Source of the DNA: Gordionus sp. m RMFG-2023
Lineage: Eukaryota; Nematomorpha; Gordioida; Chordodea; Parachordodidae
Reading direction: 5' to 3'
DNA: 64,000 nt
Assembly (NCBI RefSeq): GCF_954871325.1
Contig: NC_088775.1
Span: 66,627,561-66,691,560, forward strand
The notes beneath the pieces were generated by a model. The model was not told the origin of the DNA and did not search any database. It worked only from the letters and a program-made list of their open reading frames with translations. Shown here piece after piece: positions 10,150-22,209 of this stretch. Each line of letters starts with the position of its first letter. The first letter of the stretch is position 1. The position numbers and the translations under genes were made by a program.

Positions 10150-12263
10150 CAGAGAAAGATACTTAATGGATCTAGATATAGATACAGATACATAGTCTAA
10201 AAATTTATACAAATACAGCTTCTAAAAAGTTATCTTGATACAGATACAATTTAAAATGTATTTAGGTACAGATACATTTTTTATTAAACTCTTAGATAAG
10301 GTTTGAATAAACCTAAATTAGGATTCTATTATGAAAATTCATGAAATGATCTAAAAAATTTATTGACTCGATATCACATTTATCAAAATATAAAAAATGA
10401 TTTTTAGATATTAATATAATATATGATTAATATAAATAATTATTATATATCATTAATAAAATAATATATTATATGATTAAATGATTATAAATAATTATTA
10501 GATTTCAGTAATAAAATATTTTCAAAATTTTGGTCATTAAGACATCATCGTTTATCTGATAAGGCATTTTTAGCTATACTAAAAAGTCTTTCAACAGGGG
10601 TGCTGGAAAAGATTGTGGTGTTATATTTAATGAATAACATTTTTATATCAGGATATTGTTTAAAAATACTAAAATCTCGGCATTCATTTTTGAAAAAACT
10701 ATTTAAAATTTGTTGATTATCAGAATTTAAATCATTAACAATCATATCTCCTGCTGTGGGATACTGAAAAAAATAGGATATTAAATTATTGGTTTTTTTT
10801 TCACAGGTTAATTTGCACTCATTTGAAGACTTTGATAATTCCTCAACTAATCTTTGTATTAATTATTTTTTTTATTCAAATTTTTATCCATTTGCAACCA
10901 TGTCCAATCTAGTTTAAAAAAAGGATGAATCATAGTTGCCAAAATATTTTCATCTTCAAAAATTGTCCTAATAAATCTAGAATTATTAAATATTGATTAA
11001 TTTATTATTAATTTACCTATCTTCAATCCCTTTAAGTAAGGCATTTAAGAGTGGTAAACAAAATTTCAGGTTCATTTGTTTCAAATTTTTGATTTAAAAA
11101 TGAGCTGGGAAATAGTTGCACAGTAATAAGCTGTGAACTGACTCCTATGTATGAACTAAAAATTAACATTTCTTAAAACAGCTCAAATAATTTGTTTGTA
11201 ATTAAATTATTATACAAATTTAAATGTTAGCTATACCGGCGATAGACACTCCAACAATCTGTTGTTGTGTATATTAACGATAGTTCTATTAGACTATTAA
11301 TGATTTCTTTCTTTTCATTCTCCCATCTTTGGGAAATTCTAGCAACCACTGTCTGTCTGCCAATTATATTTTTTTGTGGAGCTAATGTTTTGATCATTTT
11401 TTTAAATGATGGATTTTCAACAACTGAAAATGGCTGAATGCTATCTATAATAAAATCAGTTATTAAATCATCTAAAGTTGTTTGGGTTAAAGTCTGAGGT
11501 CTCTTGGAAATGGACGATGAGCCTAGTCCAATATTTTCTTTAATAGATTTTTTTCTCCTTCCCCTTTATATTTGGATTAAGAGTGTTTGATGTTTTATCT
11601 TAAAATTAAAATTATAAACATTTATTTAGTATCTATACCCTTAAATGTTTTACAATGTTGCAAGTTGAGGTAATGCTAACTGAAATTTGTATATTTTTTG
11701 GTAGACATGGCAAACATTTTACTAACAGAGATTTTGGAATGTCGTCATTTACGTCATCAATATTTATCTTAAAAATTAATATAATAATTAATATAATAGA
11801 ATAAAATAAAATAAAATAAAATAAAATACCAATTCCATTGCAATTAAAAATGGCAAATTCATTGAGATGGATTGTAATATCAGAATTTGCTTGTTATTGA
11901 TAACTCGGACATAATATTTAATTAATATTTATATATTCTTTTTTATATATAAGTTTTAATATTTTACATATATATATATATAATTTTTTAATATATATAT
12001 ATAATTTTTTAATATATATATATTAATATTAAGTTATATGCTCATATGAAATAAATAAATTTTACATTCAAGTATTTTTATTTATAATATAAAAAAGCGT
12101 TAAATAAAAGTATATCAAAATGTATCTTAAAAAGTATCTAAAAACAGATACAGATACCTCTAAAATAATATCTAGATACAGATACTTTAATAAAAATCTA
12201 TCTAGATATAGATACTATATTTTTGTATCTAGATACTTGTATCTAGCTATTTTAACAACTCTG
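10150..12263 (-). mobile_element. hAT transposon with GATACAGATAC subterminal repeats
   Basis: Flanked by the exact 8-base duplication ATATACAT (10,142-10,149; 12,264-12,271). The ends begin CAGAG (right end reversed: CAGAGTTGTTAAAATAGC). Both ends are rich in the repeated words AGATACAGATAC and TATCTAGATAC over about 120 bases. It carries a broken transposase on the minus strand and splits the left copy of the long direct repeat. Confidence 0.9.
10545..11560 (-). pseudogene. hAT transposase of the 10,150-12,263 element
   Basis: The minus strand from about 11,560 has LDDLITDFIIDSIQPFSVVE and then TTDCWSV, the usual hAT N-terminal core. The C-terminal dimerisation block at 10,545-10,745 reads YNTTIFSSTPVERLFSIA. 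The reading frame is interrupted several times between these blocks. Confidence 0.85.
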
Positions 12264-12387
12264 ATATACATACATAAAATAAAATATAAAACTAATATTA
12301 AATTATTATACAATAATAATCACAAATTTCAATAACATAACTATTCAAATTATTTAACTATACAAAACAAATAAATCCTATTCCAAT
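12264..12387 (+). repeat. Long direct repeat, left copy (second part)
   Basis: Continues the 9,816-10,141 segment, beginning with the second copy of the hAT target ATATACAT and ending CCTATTCCAAT, the point where the match with 33,432-33,908 stops. Confidence 0.85.
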
Positions 12388-12447
12388 CAATGCATAAAAT
12401 ATACAACATCACCCAGCGTTTTTAGCATGATCCCCATTTTTCCGCAC

Positions 12448-12720
12448 CTATAAAGTTGCGTTATTATCTGATGTTACAACCACGGCGGGACAATATTTCA
12501 ACTTGTGCATTCCTCCACAAGACCAACATTCTAATCTGCTTTTCTTAACCCAAAATTGCTCGGTATTTCTTTCGTACGGTCGTGTTTTTGGCCTTTCTTG
12601 AGTAATTCCGTACCTCTCTTGTTCCATTCGTGCCGCTTCTATCCATCTTCTTGACTCCAAGGATCCATCTACTTCCTGGATCTCAATCTTTAGAATCTTA
12701 TTTCCTATTCTAAAATAGGA
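12448..12720 (-). pseudogene. gag-like zinc-knuckle remnant
   Basis: The minus strand holds about 70 residues with RRWIEAARMEQERYGI and a knuckle CWSCGGMHKLKYC. It resembles the nucleocapsid end of an LTR element's gag. No LTR or pol part of the same element is recognised next to it, so the family is open. Confidence 0.45.
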
Positions 12721-12992
12721 TGCTATCTATAAAAGTATTGCTATATAAATTTATTTATATTTCTCAATATTCTAGTGAATTTTTATGACCTTTTTATAAT
12801 CCATTTTATTTTATCAAAATTATAATTCTCGTAATTATGTTTATCATCATTTTATTCCTTTATAAATTATGATTCTCATAATTATGTCTATCATCAATTT
12901 CATTCCATCAGAAATTATGATTTATGATTCTCTTATGTCTATCATCATAATTGTGTCTATCATTGTTGTAGTATAATAATATATATTAGAAT

Positions 12993-14575
12993 CCGGGAGA
13001 TAAAAAACCCTGGAAAAAACCCCTGGAAAAAAAACTCCGAAATTTTTTTTCTAATTTACTTAAGATCTAATAATATCGGTATATTTTTATTTGGATTTAA
13101 TAAGGTATAAATTAGTATTTTAGAAAAAAATATTATAAAAATATAATTTAATAATAAATTTTTTTAGGCCCCATTTCATTACTTAAAGATTACTCATATA
13201 CCCTCCATAAAAAATGCTGATGTTCAAATTGGTACTGGGAAAAAAAATATCCCAGTAAAATAACCCATGTATTACTTATTATCGTAAAAATTATTTGCTA
13301 TAGTAATAAATACAATATCCATCCTTAATTACTATATTAAGTAGACTAAATTTGACAAAATTTGCAATAAGATCTGTTTATTTTATTGTTAAATCATTAT
13401 TATGTATATACAAATTTAATAATTTAGAATAATTTATATATGGGTTGACATAGAATATTGAAGGAAATCTCCCTCATAAAATCTGGATGGCTTCGCACCC
13501 CATCACGGTATTCCTCGCAAAGTTTCTTTAGCCGAATCTGGGCATTGTAATCTGCGATTTTGTTTTCGGTGTCCAACTACCTACACCCCATAATTCAAGT
13601 TAGGTTTCATCGGCAGCCACCTCGCATTTCATTTTTTTAATCAATACCCATATTGATGGGTGTTTATTCCCAACCAGATTAGAAAAACGATGATTCCAAC
13701 CTTACAATTCATTAAACGTGCGTTCTTCGTCGGATAGAGTGCTCTCATTCACGTTCCAAGTTTCTGGAGGAAATCTAGGCCCAATTCGACATGTCTGGGA
13801 TTGTGAGCTTCATGTGACCTCCCTTGATACTCCATTAATGTAATTTTTATCGAAATATTCAAGAATATCCTTACCATTGCTCGGAGTAACCGATCTAAGG
13901 AATGCCATTGCATTGCCCATATCACATAAAGGAACAAATTATAAGCCGTCCATCATGCCACAAAAGAAGCTTAGGGCTTCATCGGTTCTGTATTGGCTTT
14001 CCAGACCTAGCTTTTAAATTTTTCTATGGGTAATTTGACACAAATGGTAAAAGCATCCTCTGATTATGATGTGATCTCCTAATTGAAAAAATAAATATAA
14101 ATAATTTAACATATTAATAATCATACCAATGACAGTTTTAACTGCGCTCATATCAGACTTTTCGAAATCCATGTATATATATAATGGATCAGGAAATCCG
14201 TTCTTGACATTTAGACATTATTACTTCGAATATTTTTTCGTATTTTGTGTTTTTTTTTGGAGTTTGATTGTTGCATTCGCTTATAAAATTATTTATCAAT
14301 ATTAATTATTGCTAGGTTATACTAAAAAAATTAAGTGAAAATTAAGAAGAAAAAAATTGAGAAAAGATCAGAAAAATAAAGATTAACAATGACTTAAAGC
14401 AAAAATGGGAAGAAAAATATAAATTGAGAAAAAAATTTAAGAAAAATTGACAAAAATTTTTTTAAAAAATAACAATTTTCTTTGTTTTTGAATTTTTTTT
14501 CCAATTTTTTTTTTCTTGGGGATTTTTTCCATGAGGTTTTTTTTCCGGGGTCTTTTTTCCGGGGTTTTTTTTCCC
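12993..14575 (-). mobile_element. Mutator-like (MULE) DNA transposon
   Basis: The ends are inverted copies of a purine-rich tract (left GGGAGATAAAAAACCCTGG; right reversed GGGAAAAAAAACCCCGG) with further CCCGGAAAAAA repeats inside. The flanking 9-base words TATTAGAAT (12,984-12,992) and TATTACCAT (14,576-14,584) agree at 7 of 9 positions, the length typical of MULEs. It carries a broken MULE transposase on the minus strand. Confidence 0.82.
13490..14210 (-). pseudogene. MULE transposase
   Basis: Minus-strand blocks in order: MDFEKSDMSAVKTVIG with the catalytic Asp, a 48-base GT-AG intron, then RGCFYHLCQITHRKI (the C-x2-H block), then NVNESTLSDEERTFNEL and WNHRFSNLVGNKHPSIW. This is the conserved second half of animal MULE transposases. 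Several stops interrupt it, and the N-terminal zinc-finger part is not visible. Confidence 0.85.
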
Positions 14576-15064
14576 TATTACCATATAGATATATGTAGAT
14601 GAAATATAATATTATTTACAAAAAATGTCAATCATAATTATTGATTTATTTTTTATTTTTTTAATTATCAAGATTTATTCATTAGTGAAAAATTAGTGCT
14701 TTGATTTTTGATAAAATTTTAATAAAAGTGATTCTTGGATTATTCTTTCTCAATATTATTGTTACAATTATTAAATTGGTGACAGGATCTGAATTCTAAT
14801 TGGGAAAAATATTTGAATCGAGAAAAACAAAATTATAGGACGAGGTTCCTAAATAAGATCATTTGTATTCGAAGAAAAAATTTTACTGAAGAAGATCATT
14901 CGTATCCGGATTAAAAGGTTAAAAAAATTTTTTTCTTTATTTAAATATATTTTTGTACACAACGCAGTGGTCTAATTTTAATGATAAAATTTTTATTATA
15001 AATATTTTAATGAGAACATGGTTTATTTTTTTTATTAGTAATCATAGATTCTACTTTTAATAAG

Positions 15065-15325
15065 ATGCAAATTTATAAGAATAATATTTTTAAAGTATTT
15101 AATTCGAGTTTTGATAAATTGGATGTGACCAATTGTGTGGTTACAGCTTTAATTTTTTTCATCTTATATATTTTATTGATTTTTATTATACAATTAATTA
15201 AGATAATTAAGAAGAAATATTTTACAAATAAAGTGAGTAAGTTAGATGATTCAAATGTTGTGGATGTGAATTCTATGACATCTATTAAATCTTTAGATTT
15301 TTCTAAAGATATAAAAAATAGTTAG
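15065..15325 (+). pseudogene. Frame with a membrane segment at the front of gypsy B
   Basis: An 86-residue frame between the primer site and gag. Residues about 26-47 are a hydrophobic stretch (VVTALIFFILYILLIFII) followed by lysines. The rest is polar. A membrane segment ahead of gag is unusual for this family. It could be chance in AT-rich DNA, since T-rich codons favour hydrophobic residues. Confidence 0.4.
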
Positions 15326-15503
15326 AATTTGATTTTACTTGATATTCAAAAAATAAATAATTCCAGTGGGAATGAGAAATCAAATACTAGTGAAGTACCT
15401 ATTATTGGTAAAAAATATTATGATGTCAAATGATATAAATGAGTTTAAATTCATTTATGAGTGAAATTAAAGAGCAAATATCCGAAATTGTGTTTGATAA
15501 CCT

Positions 15504-15914
15504 GTGAAGGTTATAAAAAGTAATGGTGTTACTAACAATGTTAAACAAAATGAAAATGAATGTTTAATTTCAAATGATATCAAAGAAATTAGAGAAAATT
15601 TAAAAAATATTTCTAATGATATAGATATAATTAAAAATAAAAATCATAATTTTAGTGAAAATTGTGATATTTGTGGCCGAAAGGGTCATAGTGGTAAAAA
15701 TTGTTTTTCGCGTGATCAAAAAATTAATGAAAATGTGAGTGTAAAAATTAATGATAAAAATGATATAATTTGTCATCGATGTGGTTTCTCAGGTCATATA
15801 AAGAGAAATTGTTTGGTGAAAGAAGCAAATTTTAAAGATGGTTTTCCAAAGAGACCACCAGTATTGATAAATCCAGTGGTTCATAATATAAAAGATCCTA
15901 TTATTCAAATCTAA
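15504..15914 (+). pseudogene. gag nucleocapsid part of gypsy B
   Basis: Two CCHC zinc knuckles, CDICGRKGHSGKNC and CHRCGFSGHIKRNC, spaced about 25 residues apart and surrounded by Asn/Lys-rich sequence, as in the C-terminal end of Ty3/gypsy gag. Confidence 0.88.
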
Positions 15915-16232
15915 GTGAAAAGGATGTAAGTAATAAGGATTATGACGGAATGTTTTTCAAGTGTGAAAAAATGGGTTATGTTGCTATGAATTGTGTTCAA
16001 TCCATGAGTGAAGTGCCGTGACTATATGATTTGATAGAGAATCATATAAAATTTGAAAAATCATATATTAATAATAAAATTTGTAATATATAGTGTTGTT
16101 AAAAATAATTCCGATATTTAATAAAAAAAGTATTGATATTCATAGGCCATTAAATTCAGAGTTGAATTTAGGCATGAATATTAATGATATTAATGATAAT
16201 TCAAATGTAAAAAATATAATTCAAATGATTAA

Positions 16233-17560
16233 ATGAATAAAATTTTAATGATTGAAAGAGAGGTTAATCAGTGTTCATGTCCTCGTGTGAATATAAAATT
16301 TGATAGACAAAATATAGAAATGTTGTTTGACACTGGGGCAAGCATTTCAATAATGTCTAGAGCAAATTATAATATTGGCCTGAAGGTACACTTGAGAAAG
16401 AAACAATGTGTGTTAGACAATTTGATGGGTCTGAAATTTTGGTTTTGGGTAAAACTAAATTAGGAGTGATTTTAAATGATATAGCATTTTTCTTGATTTA
16501 TGGGTGGTAGAAAAAAATGTAGAAACCATTATGGGTTGGGATTGGATTACTAAAATTGGTCCCATAAATAATTATTGGAATATTTTTACAACAAATAGTG
16601 ATTTGATATTAAAAAATCTAAATGCAAAAATTATGACAGATAATGTCAGAAATAAAATTCATGAAATAGAAATATCAGATTTAATAAAAGAGAAGGGAAT
16701 CTCCTTTGTGAAATTTCCGATAAATTAATGGTTAAATCGGACGGTTTGAAAATAAAATTGAAATTAAGGAGAATCAAATTGTTGATTTAGAAGTTATGAA
16801 ATTGAAGAGAATGTGTGAAGATATATCTATTTTAATGGAGAAATATGGTATAATATTTGAAGACAATTTGGGATGTCTTAATGATTATAAAGTTGATGTG
16901 AAATTAAAAGAGGGATTTTCAGCCATTTTTTTAGCATGTCGACGAGTTCCTTTTGAGTGGAAAAAGGAAATTGAAGATGAATTGGACCGTTGGGTCAAAG
17001 ATGGCATTATTATTCCGCTGAAATATAGTGAATGGGCGACACCATTAGTTGCAGTGAAAAAGCTAATAAAAAGTTGAGGCTATGTGCTGATTTTAGAGTA
17101 ACTTTGAACAGATGAGTTGTTGAAGTTAAATATCCATTGCCCCGAATTGAAGAAATTTTGGCTAATTTAAAAGGTGCAAAATATTTTTCTAAAGTTGATT
17201 TTTCTTCAGCTTATTTACAGTTACCTTTATAGGAGGAAATTCAAAAATTGTTAACAATAACTACTCTTAAAGGATTATTTGCATTTTGCATGTTACCTTT
17301 TGGATTAAGTGTGTCAGCACCTATTTTCCAACCTACCATGGCATCTAGGGTTAGAAGGTGTATTTTATTATATGAATGATGTGTTGATAACTGGGGTGAC
17401 ACCAGAACAACATAATAAACGTCTTGAAGATGTTTTCAAGAGAATTAGTGATAAAGGCTTGAGGGCTAGCAAAGAAAAAAGTGTTCTTGGTGTAACCGAA
17501 ATAGTGTATTTAGGTCATCAAATTAATGGGGTTAAAGTGAAACCTCTTGATAAAATTTAA
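16233..17560 (+). pseudogene. Protease and reverse transcriptase part of gypsy B
   Basis: The protease triad is in MLFDTGASISI (about 16,320). Reverse transcriptase segments follow: a start with WVKDGIIIPL and YSEWATPLVAV, and the later piece with MNDVLITGVTPEQH and GVTEIVYLGHQ. Part of a broken polyprotein. Confidence 0.88.
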
Positions 17561-17569
17561 AAAATATAT

Positions 17570-19182
17570 TTAATATGAATCAACCAAGTAATAAAGCTGA
17601 AGTACAATCTTTTTTGGGCATGGTAAATTATTATCATCGTTTTGTGGAGAATTTTGCAAAAGTGGCATCTCCATTGTACGATTTATTAAAAAAGGGGTTC
17701 ATTTTGAGTGGAAATTTGAACAACAAAGTGTTTTGAAATTTTGAAAAAGAAATGATGAAAGAACCGATTTTAGTATGTTTTAATAATAATTTAGAAATAA
17801 TTTTAGCCGTAGATGCATTCAATAATGGTGTTGGAGGTGCTTTATTACATATAATTGATGGTTTAGAAAGACCAATTATTTTTTTTTCAATAATTTTTCA
17901 TGAAGTTTAAACTAGGTATTCTGTTATTGAATAAGAAGCCTTAGCGGTTATTTTTGGGCTAACCAAGTGTAGTGAATATTTGATCGGTAAATAATTTGTG
18001 ATTTATACTAATCATAAACCATTGATTCGTTTGTTTAAAAAAGATAACAAAGAATTAATGATGTCTCCGAGATTACAACGGTGGTTGTTGCTTGTGGGAA
18101 GTTTTAATGTGGAAATCAAATATCGGCGAGGGAAAGAAAATAATTTGCCTGATGTGTTGTCTAGATTAGGATCGGATTGTGCAGATCCTGAAATAATTGA
18201 CAATATCATTTTAGATAGGGAGGATGCATTAGTGTGTAACTTATCTGGGAAGATCTTAAATTAAATACTTTGAGAGACAAAGATTTAAGTCAATTTAAAT
18301 TGTGTTTAATGGGGAAAAAATTGGAAAAATAAACAAGATTCGTATAAAAAAATATATAAAGAATTATTAATTGTAGATGATAATGCGTGGAAATTGTGCT
18401 GTAATACCATGTAAATTGAGATAAGATTTTATGTTTATTACATGTCGGTCTCAAGGCCGAAATAAAATGAAATCATGGGCTCGTGAATATGTTTGGTGGC
18501 CTGGTATGAATTTGGAAATTGAAAAAATTACAAATTAATGTGTACCATGTAATACCTGTGCCGCATGCCCCGTAAAGAAATGGGAGGTATATGGCCAAAG
18601 TCAAATCAACCGTAGGAAAGGGTTCACATTGATTTTTTTGATTTGGATAAAAAAAACAAATTTTTAATTGTGGATTCTTATTCTAAGTGGATTGAATATG
18701 AAGAAGTTCATGGGTTAACAACCAAAATTGTTATTAAAGTATTACAAAAATTGTGGTCTAAATTTGGGATTCCTAAAAACATTGTGTCCGATGGAGATCC
18801 GGCATTTATAAGTGAAAATTTTAAACATTTTTGTACTTCATTGCAAATAAAACATGTGTTGGCTCCACCATATCCTCCTAGCTTTAATGGTCAGGCTGAA
18901 AGAATGATAGCCATAGTGAAAAGTTGGATTAAAAAAGCCAAAATAGAAAAAAATGAAATTTGGAAGGCTCAGTTGTATTATATTAATTCTAAAAATAAGG
19001 AGGGTTTCTGTAGAATTGTTTTTGGGTCGAAGGACCAGATTACCTTTCAATTTTCTTATCTTAAATTAAAGGGAGGTGTTATTATATTACCCTGTGAAAA
19101 AAACAATATAAAGTTTCCTGTGGGACTTATCTGGAGTTTATTGAATTTTTTTGACGCAAATGGGTATAAATATAGGTTGTAA
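17570..19182 (+). pseudogene. RNase H and integrase part of gypsy B
   Basis: The connection region (SFLGMVNYYHRF) is followed by RNase H (IYTNHKPLIRLF, RRGKENNLPDVLSRL at 17,998-18,264) and integrase core (VDSYSKWIEY, SDGDPAFIS, NGQAERMI from 18,643). The frame runs on past 19,130 into satellite sequence that is not part of the integrase. Confidence 0.88.
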
Positions 19183-20191
19183 GCATGTCAAATTAAAATT
19201 TCAGTGAAGATGTACTATAGACAAGTGACAATTGTCATAATCGTTATTTTTAAAGTTTTTTGAATTTGTTTAATGCAAATGGGTAAAAATATATATTGTG
19301 AACATGTTAAATTTAAATTTCTTGATGAAGTGTACTATAAGTGACAAATGTCATAATGGTCATTTTAAAAGTTTTTAAATTTTTTTTGATGTAAGTGGGC
19401 TAAAATAAGTATTGCTAACATGTTTAAGTAAAACTTCAGTGAAGATGTACCCTAGATAAGTGACAATTGTCATAATCGTTATTTTTGAAGTTTATTTAAT
19501 TTTTTTGATGCAAATGGGTATAAATATAGGTTGTAAACATGTTAAATTAAAATTTCAGCGAAGATGTACTATAGTTAAGTGATAATTGTCTTAATCGTTA
19601 TTTTTAAAGTTTTTTAAAAATTTTTAACGCAAATGGGAAAATTAACGCAAATGGGTAAAAATATTTATTGTAAATATGTTAAATTAAAATTTCATGAAGA
19701 TGTACAATAGATAAGTGACAATTGTCATAATCATTATTTTGAAAGTTTTTTGGATTTTTTTTTCGCAAATGTGTAAAAATATATATTGTAAACATGTTAA
19801 ATTAAAATTTCATGAAGATGTAGCATATAAAAGTGACAATTGTCATAATTGTCCTTTTAAAGTTTTTGTGAATTTTTTTGACGAATGGGTTAAAATATAG
19901 ATTGTAAACATATTAAATTAAATTTTCATGAAGATTTACCATGGAAAAGTAACAATTGTCATAATCATTATTTTAAGTTTTTTGAATTTTTTGACTCAAA
20001 AATGGGCAAAAATATAGATTACGTATATGTTAAAATAAAACTTCAATAAAGTTTTATAGATAAGAAGCAATTGTCATAATCGTTATTTTTAAAGTTTTTT
20101 GAATTTTTTTGACCCAAATTGGTTAAAATATATTGTAAAAATGTCAAATTTAAATTTCATAAAGATGTAGGAAAATGACAATTTACAACCT

Positions 20192-20490
20192 TGAAAAGAA
20201 CGAAGGAAGTAAAACGTGCGAGTAAATAAAAATATATTTTATTATTATTAACTGTTTCTTTTCTTTTACACATGCTATATATATACTATATAAAATTATA
20301 ATATATATGATTAAACTAAAAAACAAAAAGTAAGGTTACGAAAAATAAAAAGTAATATAAGTTGAATTTGAATTCATAACAAAAATAAAAATATTATTTG
20401 AATAAATATAATGAATGTACTTTATATAAATTAAAACATATTACTATTAAATAACCAATATTTTAATTTATTAATTCCTATAATGTAACA
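20192..20490 (-). repeat. 3' LTR of the copia-like element
   Basis: Plus-strand ends are TGAAAAGAACGAAGG and TATAATGTAACA. Shares both borders with 22,043-22,209. On the minus strand it follows the polypurine tract. Confidence 0.88.
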
Positions 20491-21729
20491 TTCTCCCTCT
20501 TCTACAAGCCTTCCCATAATTTCATCTAAGAAGTCATAGAGAGTTTGTTGTTCAAGTGGTTTATCGTTTTGGTTGTCAATGTTGCATAAGTCATTAATCG
20601 TTGGCTTGTCCAAATCGTTGGTTTGTTCGTTTTTGCACGTTTTTGTTTAAATCGTGAGCTTGATATCCATATCGAATGTTGTCCTTACAAATCATGACTT
20701 CATATAGCTTGCTTGTAGTGCTCAGTTGTTATTATTATCATTTTTCAAAATCGTTATTATCATCAGTAAGTTGCGAATAATAAGAAATAATAGTTCATCA
20801 TAATATAAAAATAAGTGAAGAATGATAAATCAATAAGATTGTTATATAATATTTTTAGCGTTTTAATTTTTCGCGTTTTAATGACTTCGTTTTAGTGTTT
20901 AATTAATTTTTGCGTTTTAGTATTTAATTTATTTTTATTTATTTTCAATCTCCGAGGTTAAATTATGCAAATAAAATATTATTCACATTTCCCTCTCTTT
21001 AAATAAAAAATTTAAATTTCACACCCTAGTTTTAATTCAAAAAGTGTTATTTTTAATAAAAATTCTTCATAAGATAATTTTTAGAAAATGATCTCATCAC
21101 ATCATTTAAATATTTATCTAAAATGAAGATGTAACATAACCACTTGTCTTCAAAAACTTATTTCAAAAACATTTTTATCATATTAAGTATTACTTATAAG
21201 GGTTATTTAAATCAATCATGTGATTTAAACCTCATTCATATGTTTTAATTACATTTTAATATATATAAAATTAAAGTTTTATCTTCTTGTTTAAGATATT
21301 TAATGGTTTATTTTTAATTATATCTAAGAATTCATCTTTAGGTTTAGTTAATTTACAACAATTGGTCATCATTCAAGAAATCAAAAAAATATCAATATTT
21401 CACTAAGAAATTAAGTAAATAATTTTTTTTTAAGGCTTTTTATGTGTTCAAATATATCCATTATGATTTTACATTTTAGTTATTTTAATTATTTATAACA
21501 TGCCTTTATTCCGGCATAAGATCTTAATTTATAATAACTTTTCTTCTTACGTGGATTAGAATAATAAGTAATCATCATTGGTCTCACAATATAGAATTCA
21601 TAACCTAACGTTCAACTTCCATATTGGTTCTTTCTAGGTTGCCACATTAGATTAGGTGTTGGTCATCATCTTGTAGTCCACCACCCAGAGCCAGGACACC
21701 ATGAAGAAAGAAGCTTTTTGCATGAAAGA

Positions 21730-22020
21730 ACGTGCTAAGGTTTGATTCTTGGTCATCTCAATAGATTAGGTAATCATCTCAGTAGATTAGGCATTGGTCA
21801 TGTCAATAAATTAGGTAGTCATCTCAATAGATTAGGCAGTCATATCATTAGATAAGGTCGTCATCTCAATAGGTAGTCATCTCAATAGGTTAAGCAGTCA
21901 TCAATAGATTAGGCATTGATCATGTCAATAAATTAGGTAGTCATCTCAATAGATTAGGCAGTCATATCAATAGATTAGGTAGTCATCTCAATAGGTTAGG
22001 TAGTCATCACATTCTAGTCC
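21730..22020 (+). repeat. Array of about 20-base repeats in the copia-like element
   Basis: Words of the form TAGGTAGTCATCTCAATAGAT recur more than ten times with small changes. The block is bracketed by two copies of a CCACCCAGAGCCAGG sequence (21,682 and 22,022), the second being the primer site. Confidence 0.85.
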
Positions 22021-22042
22021 ACCACCCAGAGCCAGGGCACCA

Positions 22043-22209
22043 TGAAAAGAACGAAGGAAGTAAAACGTGCGAGTAAATAAAAATATATTTTATTATTATT
22101 AACTACCTTTTCTCTTTTTACACATAGTATATATATACTATTTAAAATTTTAAAACATATTACTATTCAATAACCAATATTTTAATTTATTAATTCCTAT
22201 AATGTAACA
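22043..22209 (-). repeat. 5' LTR of the copia-like element
   Basis: Matches both borders of 20,192-20,490 but is shorter. On the minus strand it is followed directly by the primer site TGGTGCCCTGG. Confidence 0.88.

Larger units (their letters stand above)
14585..19130 (+). mobile_element. Ty3/gypsy LTR retrotransposon B, plus strand
   Basis: A TGGTGACAGG stretch at 14,777 fits a tRNA primer site, so the 5' LTR should end just before it. Its left limit is not resolved next to the MULE. Parts in order: a short membrane-segment frame (15,065-15,325), gag with two zinc knuckles, protease, reverse transcriptase, RNase H and integrase. The right end is lost in the foldback element that starts near 19,130, and no 3' LTR was found. 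Broken in many places, and a different family from A1 and A2. Confidence 0.85.
20192..22209 (-). mobile_element. Short copia-like LTR element without recognisable pol
   Basis: Terminal direct repeats at 20,192-20,490 and 22,043-22,209 (TG...CA, unequal in length) are flanked by the exact 5-base duplication AACCT (20,187-20,191; 22,210-22,214). Read on the minus strand, TGGTGCCCTGGCTCTGGG follows the first LTR as a primer site and AGAAGAGGGAGAA precedes the last as a polypurine tract. At 2.0 kb with no gag or pol domain it is a non-autonomous (TRIM/LARD-like) element. The TGTTACA border and tract suggest Ty1/copia, but that is inference. Confidence 0.85.

Noticed and set aside
13749-13937. A 62-codon minus-strand frame in the MULE as a separate gene.
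   Set aside because: It is out of frame with the transposase blocks that cover the same bases (NGVSREVT, LRSVTPSNGKD) and is a shadow of that pseudogene.
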